Under the pieces are notes generated by a model. It was not told the origin of the DNA, did not search any database, and saw only the letters and a program-made list of their open reading frames with translations. A program made the position numbers and the translations under genes. From Orbaceae bacterium ESL0727 (GTDB lineage Bacteria; Pseudomonadota; Gammaproteobacteria; Enterobacterales; Orbaceae): 64,000 nt of DNA. Positions 1-10,359 of this stretch are shown piece after piece. Numbering within the stretch: the stretch's first letter is position 1; the number at the start of each line of letters is the position of its first letter. The DNA lies in NCBI GenBank assembly GCA_029433345.1, contig JAQTHY010000002.1:85803-149802 (forward strand), in the 5' to 3' direction.

Positions 1-387
1 TGGTATCCGATAATGGAACAAGCGCAGATGATTACGCTGGAAAGTGGACTACAATTCAACGATTCGTTTTCTCTGGCAATTAATGATATTTTAGCGGAAC
101 AATGCAAAATCACAGCGATTCCTCGCCGTTTAACAACGATTATGGGGGATATTTGGCGATTGCAAATTCGGATGCATAAACGTACTGGGAAACGTGCTTT
201 TGCGATTTTAGAACATCCCAAATTTAGGGCCGCTTATGATTTACTCGAAATGCGTGCCGCCATTGAAAAAGGCGAGTTACTGATACTGGCTAAATGGTGG
301 GATGAATTCCAATATACTTCGCCTGATAAGCGTGTTGCGATGGTTAAACAACTGGCTAAAGGTAGTAAACATAAAGCGAAACGTTAA
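1..387 (+). CDS. pcnB: Poly(A) polymerase I, C-terminal part (partial)
   Basis: The reading frame is open from base 1, so the gene starts before the window and only the last ~128 codons are present. The segment resembles the C-terminal RNA-binding region of E. coli PcnB: an IPRR-type stretch, DIWRLQIRM, then the very conserved EHPKFRAAYDLL, followed by KWWDEFQ. PcnB adds 3' poly(A) tails to RNAs, promoting decay by the degradosome. The tail ends in a short Lys-rich stretch and is shorter than the Arg-rich tail of the E. coli protein. The catalytic nucleotidyltransferase domain is outside the window. The usual neighbour folK does not follow; lptD starts 75 bp downstream. Confidence 0.85.
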   Translation, partial: WYPIMEQAQMITLESGLQFNDSFSLAINDILAEQCKITAIPRRLTTIMGDIWRLQIRMHKRTGKRAFAILEHPKFRAAYDLLEMRAAIEKGELLILAKWWDEFQYTSPDKRVAMVKQLAKGSKHKAKR

Positions 388-462
388 TTTTTCGTTCGCA
401 CTTTTATAAATAATCGCTATAATGCTCCGATTAGAATAATCATAAATATTTGTTGATCATTG

Positions 463-2904
463 ATGAAAAAATTTGCCCCTTCACTCATTGCTATAGCGGT
501 TACGCTTACTTTGTATAGTCATGTTGGCTATGCCAGTGACACGAGTAATGCTAGCAACAATAATTATGTTAATCAAAAATTGCCTAATTATTATACTAAT
601 CAACAATGCCTTGTTGATGTCCCAACATTTGATAGGCCTTTAGTTAAAGGTGATATCAATACGTTACCTGTCAATGCCGAATCCAATCAATTCCAAGCGA
701 TGTATCCTAATCTTGCTATCTATCAAGGGGATGTTGTTATATCGCAAGGGAATCGTTCTATTCAAGCCAATAGAGTCGTGATTGATACAAAAGATAATCG
801 TGATCGTGAAGTGACGTTAGACGGTGATTTCGTCTATCAAGATAATCTTATCAAGATGAAGGGCAATAATGCGTCAATGAATCTGAATAATAACGATCTT
901 CACGTCAATAAAAGTGAATATCAGTTAGTTGATCGGCTGGGCCGCGGTACAGCGGATGATATGCAAGTTGAGAAAAATCGTTATATTATCTTAAAAAATG
1001 GTAATTTTACCTCTTGCCCAGTGAGTAATAATAGCTGGAATATTGAAGGCTCAACGATCATTCATGATAATCAAGAGCAGTTGCTTGAAGTGTGGAATGC
1101 CGTCTTTCGAATTGGCAAAGTACCGGTTCTTTACTCTCCTTATTTACAACTCCCAACAGGTAATAAGCGCCGTTCAGGTTTATTAATCCCAGAGCTGAGT
1201 TATGATAATAATAATGGTATTGATTTTGCGCAGCCTGTTTATTGGAATATTGCGCCTAACTATGATGCAACATTCACGCCACGGGTATTACAGCGTCGTG
1301 GTGTGCAGATGCAGACAGAATTTCGTTACTTAAATGAGATAGGTCTTGGCACGACGGCATTTGATTGGTTGCAGCACGATTCTTTGTATAGCAAAGATAA
1401 TGATAAAAATGCTGATGATGAGAGCTATAGCTCCAATAAATCACGTTGGTTATTTCATTGGAAGAATGACGAGTTGATTAACTACAATTGGCGTTTTTAC
1501 GTCGATTCAACACGGGTGAGTGATAATCGTTATTTGACCGATTTAGATTCTAAATACGCATCCGAAACAGATGGCTATTTAACACAGTATTATAAAGTTG
1601 GGTATACTGACGAAAGTTGGGATATCGGATTAAATTATCGACATTTTCAATCCTTTAGACAAGAAATTAGGGATGATCTTTTCCGCACTGAACCTCAGTT
1701 AGATCTCAATTACTACAATTATGATTTTGGTCCGTTTAAATTTAAAACATTTGCGCAGGTTTCGCGGTTCGTTACCGCCAATCATAATAATCCTAAAACG
1801 TGGCGTACCCATGTTGAGCCGACACTTGACTATACGTTAACCAATTCGTGGGCTTCATTAACTAATGAAGTGGGTATGATGGCGACACGCTACAATCAAG
1901 AATTACCTAGTAACTATCGAAATCTTAACAATAATAATTCGATACTTGATCGCAATGTTAGCCGTTTTGTTCCAAAATTTAGCAGTGATGGGAAAATTAT
2001 TTTCGAACGTGATACGGTTTTTTTACAAGGTTATACCCAAACCTTAGAGCCGCGAGTCAGGTATTTGTATATTCCTTATCGTAATCAATCCCATATTGGT
2101 AATTATGATTCGACCTTATTACAGTCTGACTATATTGGATTATTTAGAGATCAACCTTATAGCGGACTTGATCGCATTGCATCTGCAAATAAAGTCTCAA
2201 CGGGTGTTACTACGCGATTTTATGATAGTAGTAAAATCGAACGTTTTAATTTTTCACTTGGTCAGATTAACTATTTTACCCAGTCAAAGACAGGTGATCG
2301 TAATTCAACCTTAGATAAAAATAGAGATACAGGTAGTATCACGTGGGCGGCAGATAATTTTTGGCAGATAGCCGACGATTTTATTTTCCGTAGCGGTGTG
2401 CAATATGATACCCGTCTTAATACGGTGTCATTAGCGAGTACTACGTTTGAATATCGTCCAATCAGTGAAAAGTTAGTCCAGTTATCTTATCGTTATGCTA
2501 ATCATAATTACATTGATTCGATTGGTGCATCGTATAACACGCCTTATAAACAAGATATTTCTCAAGCGGGTATCATGACTTCTTGGCCGCTAACGGCGAC
2601 AGTGAGTGCGGTTGGTTCTTACTATTATGATACTAAACTTAGACAAATGGCCGATGGTTTTGCCGGTTTACGTTATAGTAATTGTTGCTGGGCGATGTCG
2701 GTACAATATGGTAGAAAGCTTACCGATTGGGATCTGTTAAGTCGTGAAAGTAAGTATGAGAATAAGTTATCTGTTAATTTCGAATTACAAGGTTTAGGTC
2801 GTTATAATAATGCCATGGCGAAAATGTTGAATTTTGGTAAATTGCCTTATATAACCACCTTCGAAGAAAAAGCAACATTAGAACAAAATAATGGAACTAA
2901 TTAA
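463..2904 (+). CDS. lptD: LPS-assembly outer-membrane protein LptD
   Basis: Outer-membrane beta-barrel that, with LptE, inserts lipopolysaccharide into the outer leaflet. The 813-aa product has a signal peptide (about residues 1-24, cut after GYA), an N-terminal OstA/LptA-like periplasmic domain (about 65-200) and a C-terminal barrel rich in alternating aromatic strands. Four cysteines at about 49, 185, 741 and 742 match the C31/C173/C724/C725 set that forms the interdomain disulfides of E. coli LptD, including the CC pair. An in-frame TTG lies immediately before the ATG at 463; I chose the ATG because it opens a standard MKK signal sequence. It begins the lptD-surA-rsmA-apaH block. No clear terminator is seen in the 217 bp before surA. 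Confidence 0.95.
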   Translation: MKKFAPSLIAIAVTLTLYSHVGYASDTSNASNNNYVNQKLPNYYTNQQCLVDVPTFDRPLVKGDINTLPVNAESNQFQAMYPNLAIYQGDVVISQGNRSIQANRVVIDTKDNRDREVTLDGDFVYQDNLIKMKGNNASMNLNNNDLHVNKSEYQLVDRLGRGTADDMQVEKNRYIILKNGNFTSCPVSNNSWNIEGSTIIHDNQEQLLEVWNAVFRIGKVPVLYSPYLQLPTGNKRRSGLLIPELSYDNNNGIDFAQPVYWNIAPNYDATFTPRVLQRRGVQMQTEFRYLNEIGLGTTAFDWLQHDSLYSKDNDKNADDESYSSNKSRWLFHWKNDELINYNWRFYVDSTRVSDNRYLTDLDSKYASETDGYLTQYYKVGYTDESWDIGLNYRHFQSFRQEIRDDLFRTEPQLDLNYYNYDFGPFKFKTFAQVSRFVTANHNNPKTWRTHVEPTLDYTLTNSWASLTNEVGMMATRYNQELPSNYRNLNNNNSILDRNVSRFVPKFSSDGKIIFERDTVFLQGYTQTLEPRVRYLYIPYRNQSHIGNYDSTLLQSDYIGLFRDQPYSGLDRIASANKVSTGVTTRFYDSSKIERFNFSLGQINYFTQSKTGDRNSTLDKNRDTGSITWAADNFWQIADDFIFRSGVQYDTRLNTVSLASTTFEYRPISEKLVQLSYRYANHNYIDSIGASYNTPYKQDISQAGIMTSWPLTATVSAVGSYYYDTKLRQMADGFAGLRYSNCCWAMSVQYGRKLTDWDLLSRESKYENKLSVNFELQGLGRYNNAMAKMLNFGKLPYITTFEEKATLEQNNGTN

Positions 2905-3121
2905 TTTTTTATTGGTCGAATAACAATATATATCTGTAATCTTTCAATATTGTGGTTTTATTTGCCAGCTGTGATTAATGGAAGAGCGTTGTTAATTGAA
3001 TATAGAAAGAGAAAGAATTTACCCTATCCCATTTATTTTGGCTCACCCAAGGTCAATGAGTATAAAATAAATATGTTTTATGGTTGAACATAATGGTCAC
3101 CACAAAAAAAGTTGAGTGAAT

Positions 3122-4447
3122 ATGAAATTATCAAAACTACTGATTACATTAAATTTAAGTCTTAGCCTTGGTTTAGTTACCCCCTTCGTGCTATCAGCTG
3201 CGCCTCGCGTTGTTGAACAGGTGGCAGCGATTGTGAATAATAATGTCATTTTAGAAAATGATGTTAATGATATGCTTAATAGCGTAAAAGCAAGTTCCGA
3301 TCCTAAAAACTTACCTGATGATAAAACCCTTAGACGCCAAATCCTTGATCGTTTAGTCATTGAAAATTTATTGCTACAAAAAGCAGCTAAAGCAAAAATT
3401 ACGGTGACTGATGATGATGTAACACAAGCAATAGGGCAGATCGCTACCGAAAATGGAATGACGATTGATGAATTACGGGCGAAATTATCTACAATGGGGA
3501 TGAGCTATAATAGCTACCGTGATCGCATCCAAAATGATATGTTGATTGAACAAACTAAAATGAATGAAGTTAGGCATCGTATTAATATCTCGGATAAAGA
3601 AGTGGATAATTTAGCCAAGACGATAGCGCAGCAGCCAACAAAGAATATCGATGTGAATGTGAGCCATATCTTAATTGCGATTCCTGAAAATGCTTCACCA
3701 AAACAGATCGAAGATGCCACCAATAAGGCGCGCGATATTGTTGATCGCGCCCAGAAAGGTGAAAATTTTGCAAAATTGGCGACATCTTATTCCAATGATG
3801 ATTTTGCCTTAAAAGGCGGTAATATGGGTTGGCGCCGTATCAATGAATTACCGACTATTTTTGAAGATAAATTAATTCGTGCACCAAAAGGTGCGATCAT
3901 TGGTCCTATCCGTTCAGGTGTGGGTTTCCATATTTTAAAAGTGAATGATAATCGTGCTGAAGCACCGAAAACGATTACCGCACAAGAAGTGAAAGCGCGT
4001 CATATCTTAATCAAGACCAATGTGTTGATGACCGATGACAAAGCGAAACAGAAACTTAATGAAATTCGTCAAGCTATTACCAGTGGTGCGACTACATTTG
4101 AATCGGCAGCAAGAACCTACTCTGAAGATCCTGGTTCGGCAGATAATGGTGGTGATTTAGGTTGGAGTATGCCTGATCGCTATGATCCTGCTTTTAAAAA
4201 TGCCTTGTTAAAACTTAAAAAAGGTGAAATTAGTCAGCCAATTAAGTCTTCATTCGGTTGGCATTTAATCCAATTAGTTGATTCAAGACAAGTTGATCGC
4301 ACAAATCTTGCTAAACGTGAACAAGCGTATCGAATTATTTTTAATCGTAAATTTACTGAAGAATCCCAAGTTTGGATACAAGAACTTAAAGGTGATGCTT
4401 ACATAAAAATTATGGGCGATGACAGTAATGACAACAATAGTAAATAA
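3122..4447 (+). CDS. surA: Periplasmic chaperone/peptidyl-prolyl isomerase SurA
   Basis: Periplasmic chaperone that escorts unfolded beta-barrel proteins, LptD among them, to the BAM complex. The 441-aa product has a signal peptide (about 1-24, ending LSA), an N-terminal SurA chaperone domain (about 25-165), and two parvulin rotamase domains (about 175-275 and 288-385), each opening with an HILI motif (VSHILI, ARHILI) and carrying GGxxGW (GGNMGW, GGDLGW). A C-terminal helix completes the chaperone module. A GTG lies two codons upstream at 3116; the ATG at 3122 gives a normal signal-peptide start and is preferred. It follows lptD, as in E. coli, but rsmA comes next without pdxA between them. 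Confidence 0.95.
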   Translation: MKLSKLLITLNLSLSLGLVTPFVLSAAPRVVEQVAAIVNNNVILENDVNDMLNSVKASSDPKNLPDDKTLRRQILDRLVIENLLLQKAAKAKITVTDDDVTQAIGQIATENGMTIDELRAKLSTMGMSYNSYRDRIQNDMLIEQTKMNEVRHRINISDKEVDNLAKTIAQQPTKNIDVNVSHILIAIPENASPKQIEDATNKARDIVDRAQKGENFAKLATSYSNDDFALKGGNMGWRRINELPTIFEDKLIRAPKGAIIGPIRSGVGFHILKVNDNRAEAPKTITAQEVKARHILIKTNVLMTDDKAKQKLNEIRQAITSGATTFESAARTYSEDPGSADNGGDLGWSMPDRYDPAFKNALLKLKKGEISQPIKSSFGWHLIQLVDSRQVDRTNLAKREQAYRIIFNRKFTEESQVWIQELKGDAYIKIMGDDSNDNNSK

Positions 4448-4503
4448 AAATAGTGATAAATAACAATAATGGCAAACAACAACAATGGTAAAAGTAACCC
4501 AAG

Positions 4504-5331
4504 ATGAATAGCCGCGTACATCAAGGTCATTTCGCCCGTAAACGGTTCGGGCAGAATTTTTTACATGATGAATTTATCATTGATAGTATTGTTGCGGCGA
4601 TTCAACCTAAGCCCGATGAAGCGTTAGTCGAAATTGGTCCTGGATTAGCGGCACTTACAATTCCGGTAAGTAAAAAAGTTAAGCAGATGACGGTGATTGA
4701 GATTGATCGTGATTTAGCTAGCCGATTAATGGAAAATGCTCAGCTTAAAGATAAAATTACCGTTATTACGCAAGATGCGTTAACCGTTGATTTTCGCACA
4801 CTATCCGCTGAGTTAACTAAACCACTGCGCGTATTTGGTAATTTACCGTATAATATTTCAACGCCACTTATGTTTCATTTATTCCAGTATGCAGATGTTA
4901 TTTCTGATATGTATTTTATGCTGCAAAAAGAGGTGGTTAAGCGGTTAGTGGCGGCACCAAATAGTAAAGACTATGGCCGTCTTAGCGTGATGGCGCAATA
5001 TTATTGTCAGATTATTCCTGTGCTTGAAGTTCCACCTTCATCCTTTAGACCTGCACCGAAAGTTGATTCGGCTGTGGTGAAATTGATTCCTTATAAAGAA
5101 AAACCGTATTTTGTTCGCGATGTAACGCTTTTATCGCGAATTGTGACTGAAGCATTTAATCAACGCCGTAAGACAATTCATAATAGTTTAAGTAATCTAT
5201 TTACGCTTGAACAACTAACAAAACTGAATATTGATCCTAATTTACGTGCTGAAAATCTTACTTTACAACAGTATTGCCTATTAACAGAAAACTATGTCGC
5301 GACAGATAATAGTGATTTGGAAAATGCGTGA
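4504..5331 (+). CDS. rsmA: 16S rRNA dimethyladenosine transferase
   Basis: KsgA/RsmA dimethylates two adjacent adenosines in the 3' terminal helix of 16S rRNA, using S-adenosylmethionine, late in small-subunit assembly. The 275-aa product is near the usual length (273 in E. coli). It begins with the family signature [11 protein letters not shown] (about 13-23), has the SAM-binding [11 protein letters not shown] loop (E43), and the catalytic NLPYNIS motif (N113) that contacts the target adenine. A C-terminal helical domain contains FNQRRKTI. It lies 56 bp after surA and 39 bp before the apaH start. The gene normally between rsmA and apaH, apaG, is absent here. Confidence 0.95.
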   Translation: MNSRVHQGHFARKRFGQNFLHDEFIIDSIVAAIQPKPDEALVEIGPGLAALTIPVSKKVKQMTVIEIDRDLASRLMENAQLKDKITVITQDALTVDFRTLSAELTKPLRVFGNLPYNISTPLMFHLFQYADVISDMYFMLQKEVVKRLVAAPNSKDYGRLSVMAQYYCQIIPVLEVPPSSFRPAPKVDSAVVKLIPYKEKPYFVRDVTLLSRIVTEAFNQRRKTIHNSLSNLFTLEQLTKLNIDPNLRAENLTLQQYCLLTENYVATDNSDLENA

Positions 5332-5370
5332 TGCTTTTTGCAGTTGTACTCTTCTTATGGAAATACAATT

Positions 5371-6198
5371 ATGGCGAATTTGTTAATCGGTGATATTCAT
5401 GGTTGTTATGATGAATTTATGCGTTTGCTTGAAAAAGCCGGTTTTTCATCGAGTGATACGGTATGGTTGACAGGGGATCTTGTAGCGAGAGGTCCGAAAT
5501 CCCTAGAAGTACTGCGATTTGTAAAAGCAAACCAACAGCAGATTCGTTTAGTATTGGGTAATCATGATCTCCATCTATTAGCTATTTATGCCGGTGTGAC
5601 ATCGGCCAATAAAAAAGATCATGTGAAGCAGATTTTCAAGGCACCTGATTGTGATGAATTAATCAATTGGTTACGTAAACAGCCTTTGCTTCAATTAGAT
5701 GAAAAATTAAAATTAGTGATGGCACATGCCGGCATTTCTCCACAGTGGGATTTAGATACTGCGGTAAAATGTGCCCATGATCTGAATGCGGTATTATCGA
5801 GTGATGCCTACCCATTATTTTTAGATAAAATGTATGGCAATTTCCCTGATTATTGGTCTGATGACTTGCAAGGTTTTGATCGCTTGCGATATATATCCAA
5901 TGCGTTGACGCGTATGCGGTATTGTTATGAAGATGGTCGACTCGACTTTTATTGTAAAGATTCGCCTGACCAAGCACCGAGTAAACTCAAACCCTGGTTT
6001 ATGTTACCCAGAAAAATTCCCGAAGATTATAGTATCGCTTTTGGACATTGGGCAGCTTTAAATGGCAAGGGAACCCCTGATAATATTTATGCTCTAGATA
6101 CAGGGTGTTGCTGGGGTGAAAAACTCACTTGCTTGCGTTTTGAAGATAAAAAATATTTTAAGAAAAGAAATATTGAAGCAAAACAAAATAAAAGCTAA
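5371..6198 (+). CDS. apaH: Symmetrical diadenosine tetraphosphatase
   Basis: ApaH hydrolyses Ap4A symmetrically to two ADP and can remove Np4 caps from RNA. The 275-aa protein shows the metallophosphatase motifs GDIHG (residues 7-11), GDLVARGP and GNHD (63-66), and later AHAG and GHWA. An upstream in-frame TTG at 5338 would add 11 residues, but the ATG at 5371 gives [15 protein letters not shown], which matches the family start, so I use it. It is the last gene of the lptD-surA-rsmA-apaH run. The C-terminus is Lys/Asn-rich and unlike the E. coli tail. Confidence 0.95.
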   Translation: MANLLIGDIHGCYDEFMRLLEKAGFSSSDTVWLTGDLVARGPKSLEVLRFVKANQQQIRLVLGNHDLHLLAIYAGVTSANKKDHVKQIFKAPDCDELINWLRKQPLLQLDEKLKLVMAHAGISPQWDLDTAVKCAHDLNAVLSSDAYPLFLDKMYGNFPDYWSDDLQGFDRLRYISNALTRMRYCYEDGRLDFYCKDSPDQAPSKLKPWFMLPRKIPEDYSIAFGHWAALNGKGTPDNIYALDTGCCWGEKLTCLRFEDKKYFKKRNIEAKQNKS

Positions 6199-6326
6199 TC
6201 CAATAAAAATAAATAAAAACGAAATAAGTAAAATGATGTTTGCGGTTATGGTTCCTATTTCCCCTTTGTCGGCTCGGATAGTATCGCTGATGAAATAAAA
6301 CGTTAATCAAATAAAAGGTTAAGATT

Positions 6327-8198
6327 ATGTTTGTTGTTCGCATCATGAAATATATTTGGAAAACACTCAATTTTGTTAGAGATGTCTGTTTTAATCTTAT
6401 TTTTTTGTTGATTATCTTATTAAGTATCAGTGGTTATTATGGGCTGAAATCCATGCAAAAGGAGACAGTCAAACCACAACGTGGTGCATTGATTGTCGAT
6501 CTTGAAGGAACGGTGGTTGATAATACATTGTATAATGATGAAATTTATCAGCTCCGTAATGAGCTTTATGGTAAAAAAATCGATAACTCACGTCAAAATA
6601 GTCTTTTTGAATTAACCGAAAAAATTGCCCAAGCGACCGTCGATCCTAATATTACCAGTATGGTTCTTAAGTTAGATAATTTTACGGGGACCAGCTTAGA
6701 ATCTCTCCAATATATTGGTAAATATCTGCATCTATTTAGTCAAGCAAATAAACCTATTTACGCGTTAGGTTCACATTTCAATCAAAGTCAATATTATTTA
6801 GCCAGTTATGCTGATAAAGTTTATTTAACGCCACAAGGATCGGTAAATCTTTATGGATTATCAGCGACAAATTTATATTATAAGACGTTATTTGATAACC
6901 TAAAAATCAACACTCATGTGTTTCGCGTTGGGACCTATAAATCTGCAATAGAACCGTTTATTCGTGATGATATGTCTAAAGAGGCAAAAGAAAATACAAC
7001 ACGGTGGTTATCATTGATGTGGTCTAACTATTTAACCGATGTGACTGAACAACGCAATAGAGTCGAAGATAAATCACCTAAACCTTTAGTTCCTGCTACA
7101 GATGTACTGTTAGCGCGATTACAACAGGCTAAGGGGAGTATGACGCAATATGCGCTTGATAATGGATTAGTTGATGGGATTAAATCTGATTACCAGTTTG
7201 CTACAACATTAGAACAAGCGTTCAAACAACACGATCAAGTCAGTATTTATGATTATAAGTTAGCGAAGGATTTTGTATCAGATAGTGACAATATTTATAC
7301 GGCGACCGATAAAAAACCATTGATTGCTGTTGTTTTTGTGAATGGTACCATCGCCGATGGTGAAACCAGTGATGGCGTGGCAGGTAGTCAAGATATTGTT
7401 GAACAGTTAAAAAATATTCGCCACAATCCATCTATTCAAGCGGTTGTTTTGCGCGTAAATAGTCCGGGTGGCAGTGTCACCGCCTCAGAAGCGATTCGTA
7501 GTGAATTAGAAGCATTAAGAGAGAATGCTATTCCGGTTGTCGTCTCTATGGGAGGAATGGCCGCATCAGGGGGCTATTGGATCTCAACTGCCTCGGATTA
7601 TATTGTCGCCAATGCTAATACCATTACCGGTTCGATTGGTATTTTTGGCATTATCCCCACTTTTGAGAAATCATTAGCCCATGTTGGCGTTTATAGCGAT
7701 GGCGTTACAACTTCACCGTTGGCGAAAAATAGCTTAACGGAAGATCTGCCTGATGAGATGAATAAATTGATGCAGATGAATATTGATGATGGCTATCATT
7801 CTTTTATTTCGTTAGTGGCTGATTCGCGTAAAATGTCATTAGATCAAGTCAATAAAATTGCGCAAGGTCAAGTGTGGTTAGGGCAAGAAGCCAAACAGAA
7901 TGGATTGGTCGATCAGCTAGGGGATTTTGATGATGCAGTCACGATGGCCGCAACATTAGCGAAATTATCTGATTACCGTATTGATTGGCAAAAACCGAAA
8001 ACTACTTGGTTTAATGCGCTATTTTCAAATATGGTAACACTTTTACCAAAGACAATAGCGCTATCTGCGGTTGAGATTTTTTCTAATCAATTGCCTCAAG
8101 TGAAACAGCTACAACAAGGTGTTTCACTGTGGAATAAATTCGCAACCGATCCGCAAAATCGTTATATTTATTGTCTAAATTGTGCCGATGTGAAATAA
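6327..8198 (+). CDS. sppA: Signal peptide peptidase SppA, 67 kDa type
   Basis: Inner-membrane serine peptidase of family S49 that degrades signal peptides left after protein export. The 623-aa length fits the long (67K) type with duplicated S49 domains. One N-terminal membrane segment lies at about residues 18-40 (CFNLIFLLIILLSI). The catalytic dyad is visible: K205 in GTYKSAIEPF and S414 in MAASGGYW, equivalent to E. coli K209 and S409. The start at 6327 is preceded by an AAGG ribosome site; a second ATG at 6345 is possible. It stands alone between apaH and the convergent yejM-like gene. Confidence 0.95.
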   Translation: MFVVRIMKYIWKTLNFVRDVCFNLIFLLIILLSISGYYGLKSMQKETVKPQRGALIVDLEGTVVDNTLYNDEIYQLRNELYGKKIDNSRQNSLFELTEKIAQATVDPNITSMVLKLDNFTGTSLESLQYIGKYLHLFSQANKPIYALGSHFNQSQYYLASYADKVYLTPQGSVNLYGLSATNLYYKTLFDNLKINTHVFRVGTYKSAIEPFIRDDMSKEAKENTTRWLSLMWSNYLTDVTEQRNRVEDKSPKPLVPATDVLLARLQQAKGSMTQYALDNGLVDGIKSDYQFATTLEQAFKQHDQVSIYDYKLAKDFVSDSDNIYTATDKKPLIAVVFVNGTIADGETSDGVAGSQDIVEQLKNIRHNPSIQAVVLRVNSPGGSVTASEAIRSELEALRENAIPVVVSMGGMAASGGYWISTASDYIVANANTITGSIGIFGIIPTFEKSLAHVGVYSDGVTTSPLAKNSLTEDLPDEMNKLMQMNIDDGYHSFISLVADSRKMSLDQVNKIAQGQVWLGQEAKQNGLVDQLGDFDDAVTMAATLAKLSDYRIDWQKPKTTWFNALFSNMVTLLPKTIALSAVEIFSNQLPQVKQLQQGVSLWNKFATDPQNRYIYCLNCADVK

Positions 8199-8231
8199 GT
8201 GTAGTACTATTCCGCTGCTGGTTTTACTCAT

Positions 8232-8250
8232 AAAAAAACCGTGCTCACGG
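8232..8250 (-). terminator. Rho-independent terminator of the yejM-like gene
   Basis: Read on the minus strand, a CCGTGAGCACGG hairpin is followed by seven T residues, 32 bp past the stop of the minus-strand sulfatase gene. The stem is short (4-5 bp) but GC-rich. Confidence 0.6.
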
Positions 8251-8281
8251 AACAGTATTTGCAAAACAGTGTGAATGTAGA

Positions 8282-10126
8282 TTATTGATGGTTATCTTTT
8301 GCTTCATAAAAATAACGCATTTGGTTCATGGCGTCATGAATGTATTGATAGTTAGGCGATTGAGACACATTATGATTATGTGCATCCATATAATGACTGA
8401 CGCCAAGACGATTAACCAAATAGATATTATCTAACGTTCTTACCGCATATGAACTGTAATTAGACATCAATAACCAGTTGCGTTCAGGCATTGGGCTAAA
8501 GAGATCATAACCCGTCGCGTAATCACGGATATCGTTTTCGACATGCAAATAATGTTTCATGAGAGACGGTACAACATCTTCATGGCTCGTTAATTTAGTC
8601 GCATTTGCGGTTAACGATAAGGTATCTTTGGCTCCCACGATAATAAAAGGTACTTTAGTTTGCGCATCGGTATAGTTACCATTATGTCCCCAAAAGCCTA
8701 GTTTATTATCATTCATCTCTTGGCCATGATCACCAGTAATAATAATTAACGTATTGTCTAATGAGCCTGACGCGGCTAGTTCGTCATAAATATTCTGCAA
8801 TAAATAATCATCATAATAGACACTTTGTTTATAACGATTAAATATAGGTTTGGGATCGGTCTCATTATTCAATGTCATGTAATTGAGATCGCCGACAGGT
8901 TGGAATTTTACGTCAAAATCTTTCGGGAAATCATAGCCATGTGGCGCATCATAAAATAGGAATGAAAAGGTTGGACGTTGTGTATCGCGTGCTCGATACC
9001 AAGCTAGCCAATCATCGGTTAATGCTTTATCACGGCTTGATGCAGAGTCACCAGCGCTATTAATGCGGAGGTTTTCAATAGTGACAAAAGCGGTGCGATC
9101 GAACTCAGGCGCAGAAACTTTGGCTGACGTGAAGATACCAATGTTATAGTTTTCTTTCTGCAACGTTGTGACAAAGAGTGAGGGAATACTATTACGTAAA
9201 AATGCATCCCAATAAGTACCCGGAATGCCATAAAATAGCCCAAAAATACCGGTACGAGTAGCGTTACCTGTCGAATAATGGTTATCAAATATTACACCAT
9301 TATTTTGTTTTACAAATTGATAAGTATTCGGTGATATTTTGGGCGAAAACGTATCATAACGCCAGGAATCTAAAACAATAAACAGGATATTTTGCGGTTT
9401 GTCCTGAGAAGGATTAATGACTAAGGGTTGTTTAGGGTAGTGGACATTACTATTTTTAGTGTCGTTGCTATAGACCACTTTGCGTTGACCTTCTTTATCA
9501 ATCATTTTCATAATCGTTGTTGACGTCAGCGGATAATAAAGGGGCACATATTCTTTCACTATCATAATAGGCGAATAAGCATAATAGAAGGCAACCATAT
9601 GGCCAAATTGGCTAATGCAGAGTGTTAAAAATAGAAAGCAATTGGTTAGACAAAAAATAGAGATGCGTTTTTTCGTATTCGCTGTTTGTTTATTGCCGAT
9701 GCGGTTAGTTAAGATATAGATAATGGCGTATTCAAAACAACAGACGGCTAAAATCAATATTCCCATTAAGCAGTAAGTTGCCCAAGAAAAATCAACAACT
9801 TGCCCAGAGAATATCATTGATAAAACAGATTGATTAATATGGAAGCGATACTGCTCGAAAACTAATGTATCGACATAAAGGATGATCTGCAATAAGCCAA
9901 AAATGATTGATAAAAGGGCGTAGCGAACAACGCGATTGATGAATAATAGGGGCAAGCAGACTAAAAAAAGCAGTAAATATAAAACAAAAAAGTTACTTAA
10001 TATGGCGCAGACAGCAAAACTGGCCCCAAGAAAGGTAAACGATACGCCAGGTATTAAAAAATAGCGAATGGCAATCAGTGCAGAAATGAATAAATTGATT
10101 AAAATAAATAGATATAATTTTCGCAT
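8282..10126 (-). CDS. yejM: YejM/LapC-like inner-membrane sulfatase-fold protein
   Basis: The 614-aa product has five or six N-terminal membrane segments (about 1-200) followed by a periplasmic alkaline-phosphatase/sulfatase-like domain (about 245-590), the layout of E. coli YejM (PbgA/LapC), which signals LPS status to LapB and so controls LpxC. The E. coli-like stretch GIFGLFYGI is present. E. coli YejM lacks the metal-site residues of the superfamily; this protein has VLDSWRYD (D253), a Thr pair at 290/292 in GNATRTG and GDHGQE (D466, H467). It could therefore be an active phosphotransferase or hydrolase. An in-frame stop just upstream fixes the start. It is transcribed alone, with a terminator on either side. 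Confidence 0.8.
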   Translation of the reverse strand: MRKLYLFILINLFISALIAIRYFLIPGVSFTFLGASFAVCAILSNFFVLYLLLFLVCLPLLFINRVVRYALLSIIFGLLQIILYVDTLVFEQYRFHINQSVLSMIFSGQVVDFSWATYCLMGILILAVCCFEYAIIYILTNRIGNKQTANTKKRISIFCLTNCFLFLTLCISQFGHMVAFYYAYSPIMIVKEYVPLYYPLTSTTIMKMIDKEGQRKVVYSNDTKNSNVHYPKQPLVINPSQDKPQNILFIVLDSWRYDTFSPKISPNTYQFVKQNNGVIFDNHYSTGNATRTGIFGLFYGIPGTYWDAFLRNSIPSLFVTTLQKENYNIGIFTSAKVSAPEFDRTAFVTIENLRINSAGDSASSRDKALTDDWLAWYRARDTQRPTFSFLFYDAPHGYDFPKDFDVKFQPVGDLNYMTLNNETDPKPIFNRYKQSVYYDDYLLQNIYDELAASGSLDNTLIIITGDHGQEMNDNKLGFWGHNGNYTDAQTKVPFIIVGAKDTLSLTANATKLTSHEDVVPSLMKHYLHVENDIRDYATGYDLFSPMPERNWLLMSNYSSYAVRTLDNIYLVNRLGVSHYMDAHNHNVSQSPNYQYIHDAMNQMRYFYEAKDNHQ

Positions 10127-10169
10127 GACGCGTTATCCAGATAGAAAATTAATAATGAAATCGACCAAT

Positions 10170-10198
10170 AAAAAAAGATTCCAATGGAATCTTTTTTT
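10170..10198. terminator. Bidirectional hairpin terminator between ybhL and yejM
   Basis: A perfect 13-bp stem (seven A then GATTCC, pairing with GGAATC then seven T) with a 3-nt AAT loop. The A/T tracts form a U-run in either direction. On the minus strand it lies 160 bp past ybhL and just before the yejM-like gene. Confidence 0.75.
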
Positions 10199-10359
10199 AT
10201 ACAGTGCTGAATCTGTCTCGGTTATCCCTAATTCTATTATCTTTAATACTGTCCTTAATATAGGGAATCCTTTATTTCATCAAGGGTTATTGACAAAATA
10301 AAGGATAAAGACGGGACTTAGATTATAGCTTTATGTAACAGTGTTATTAATGACGGTTA

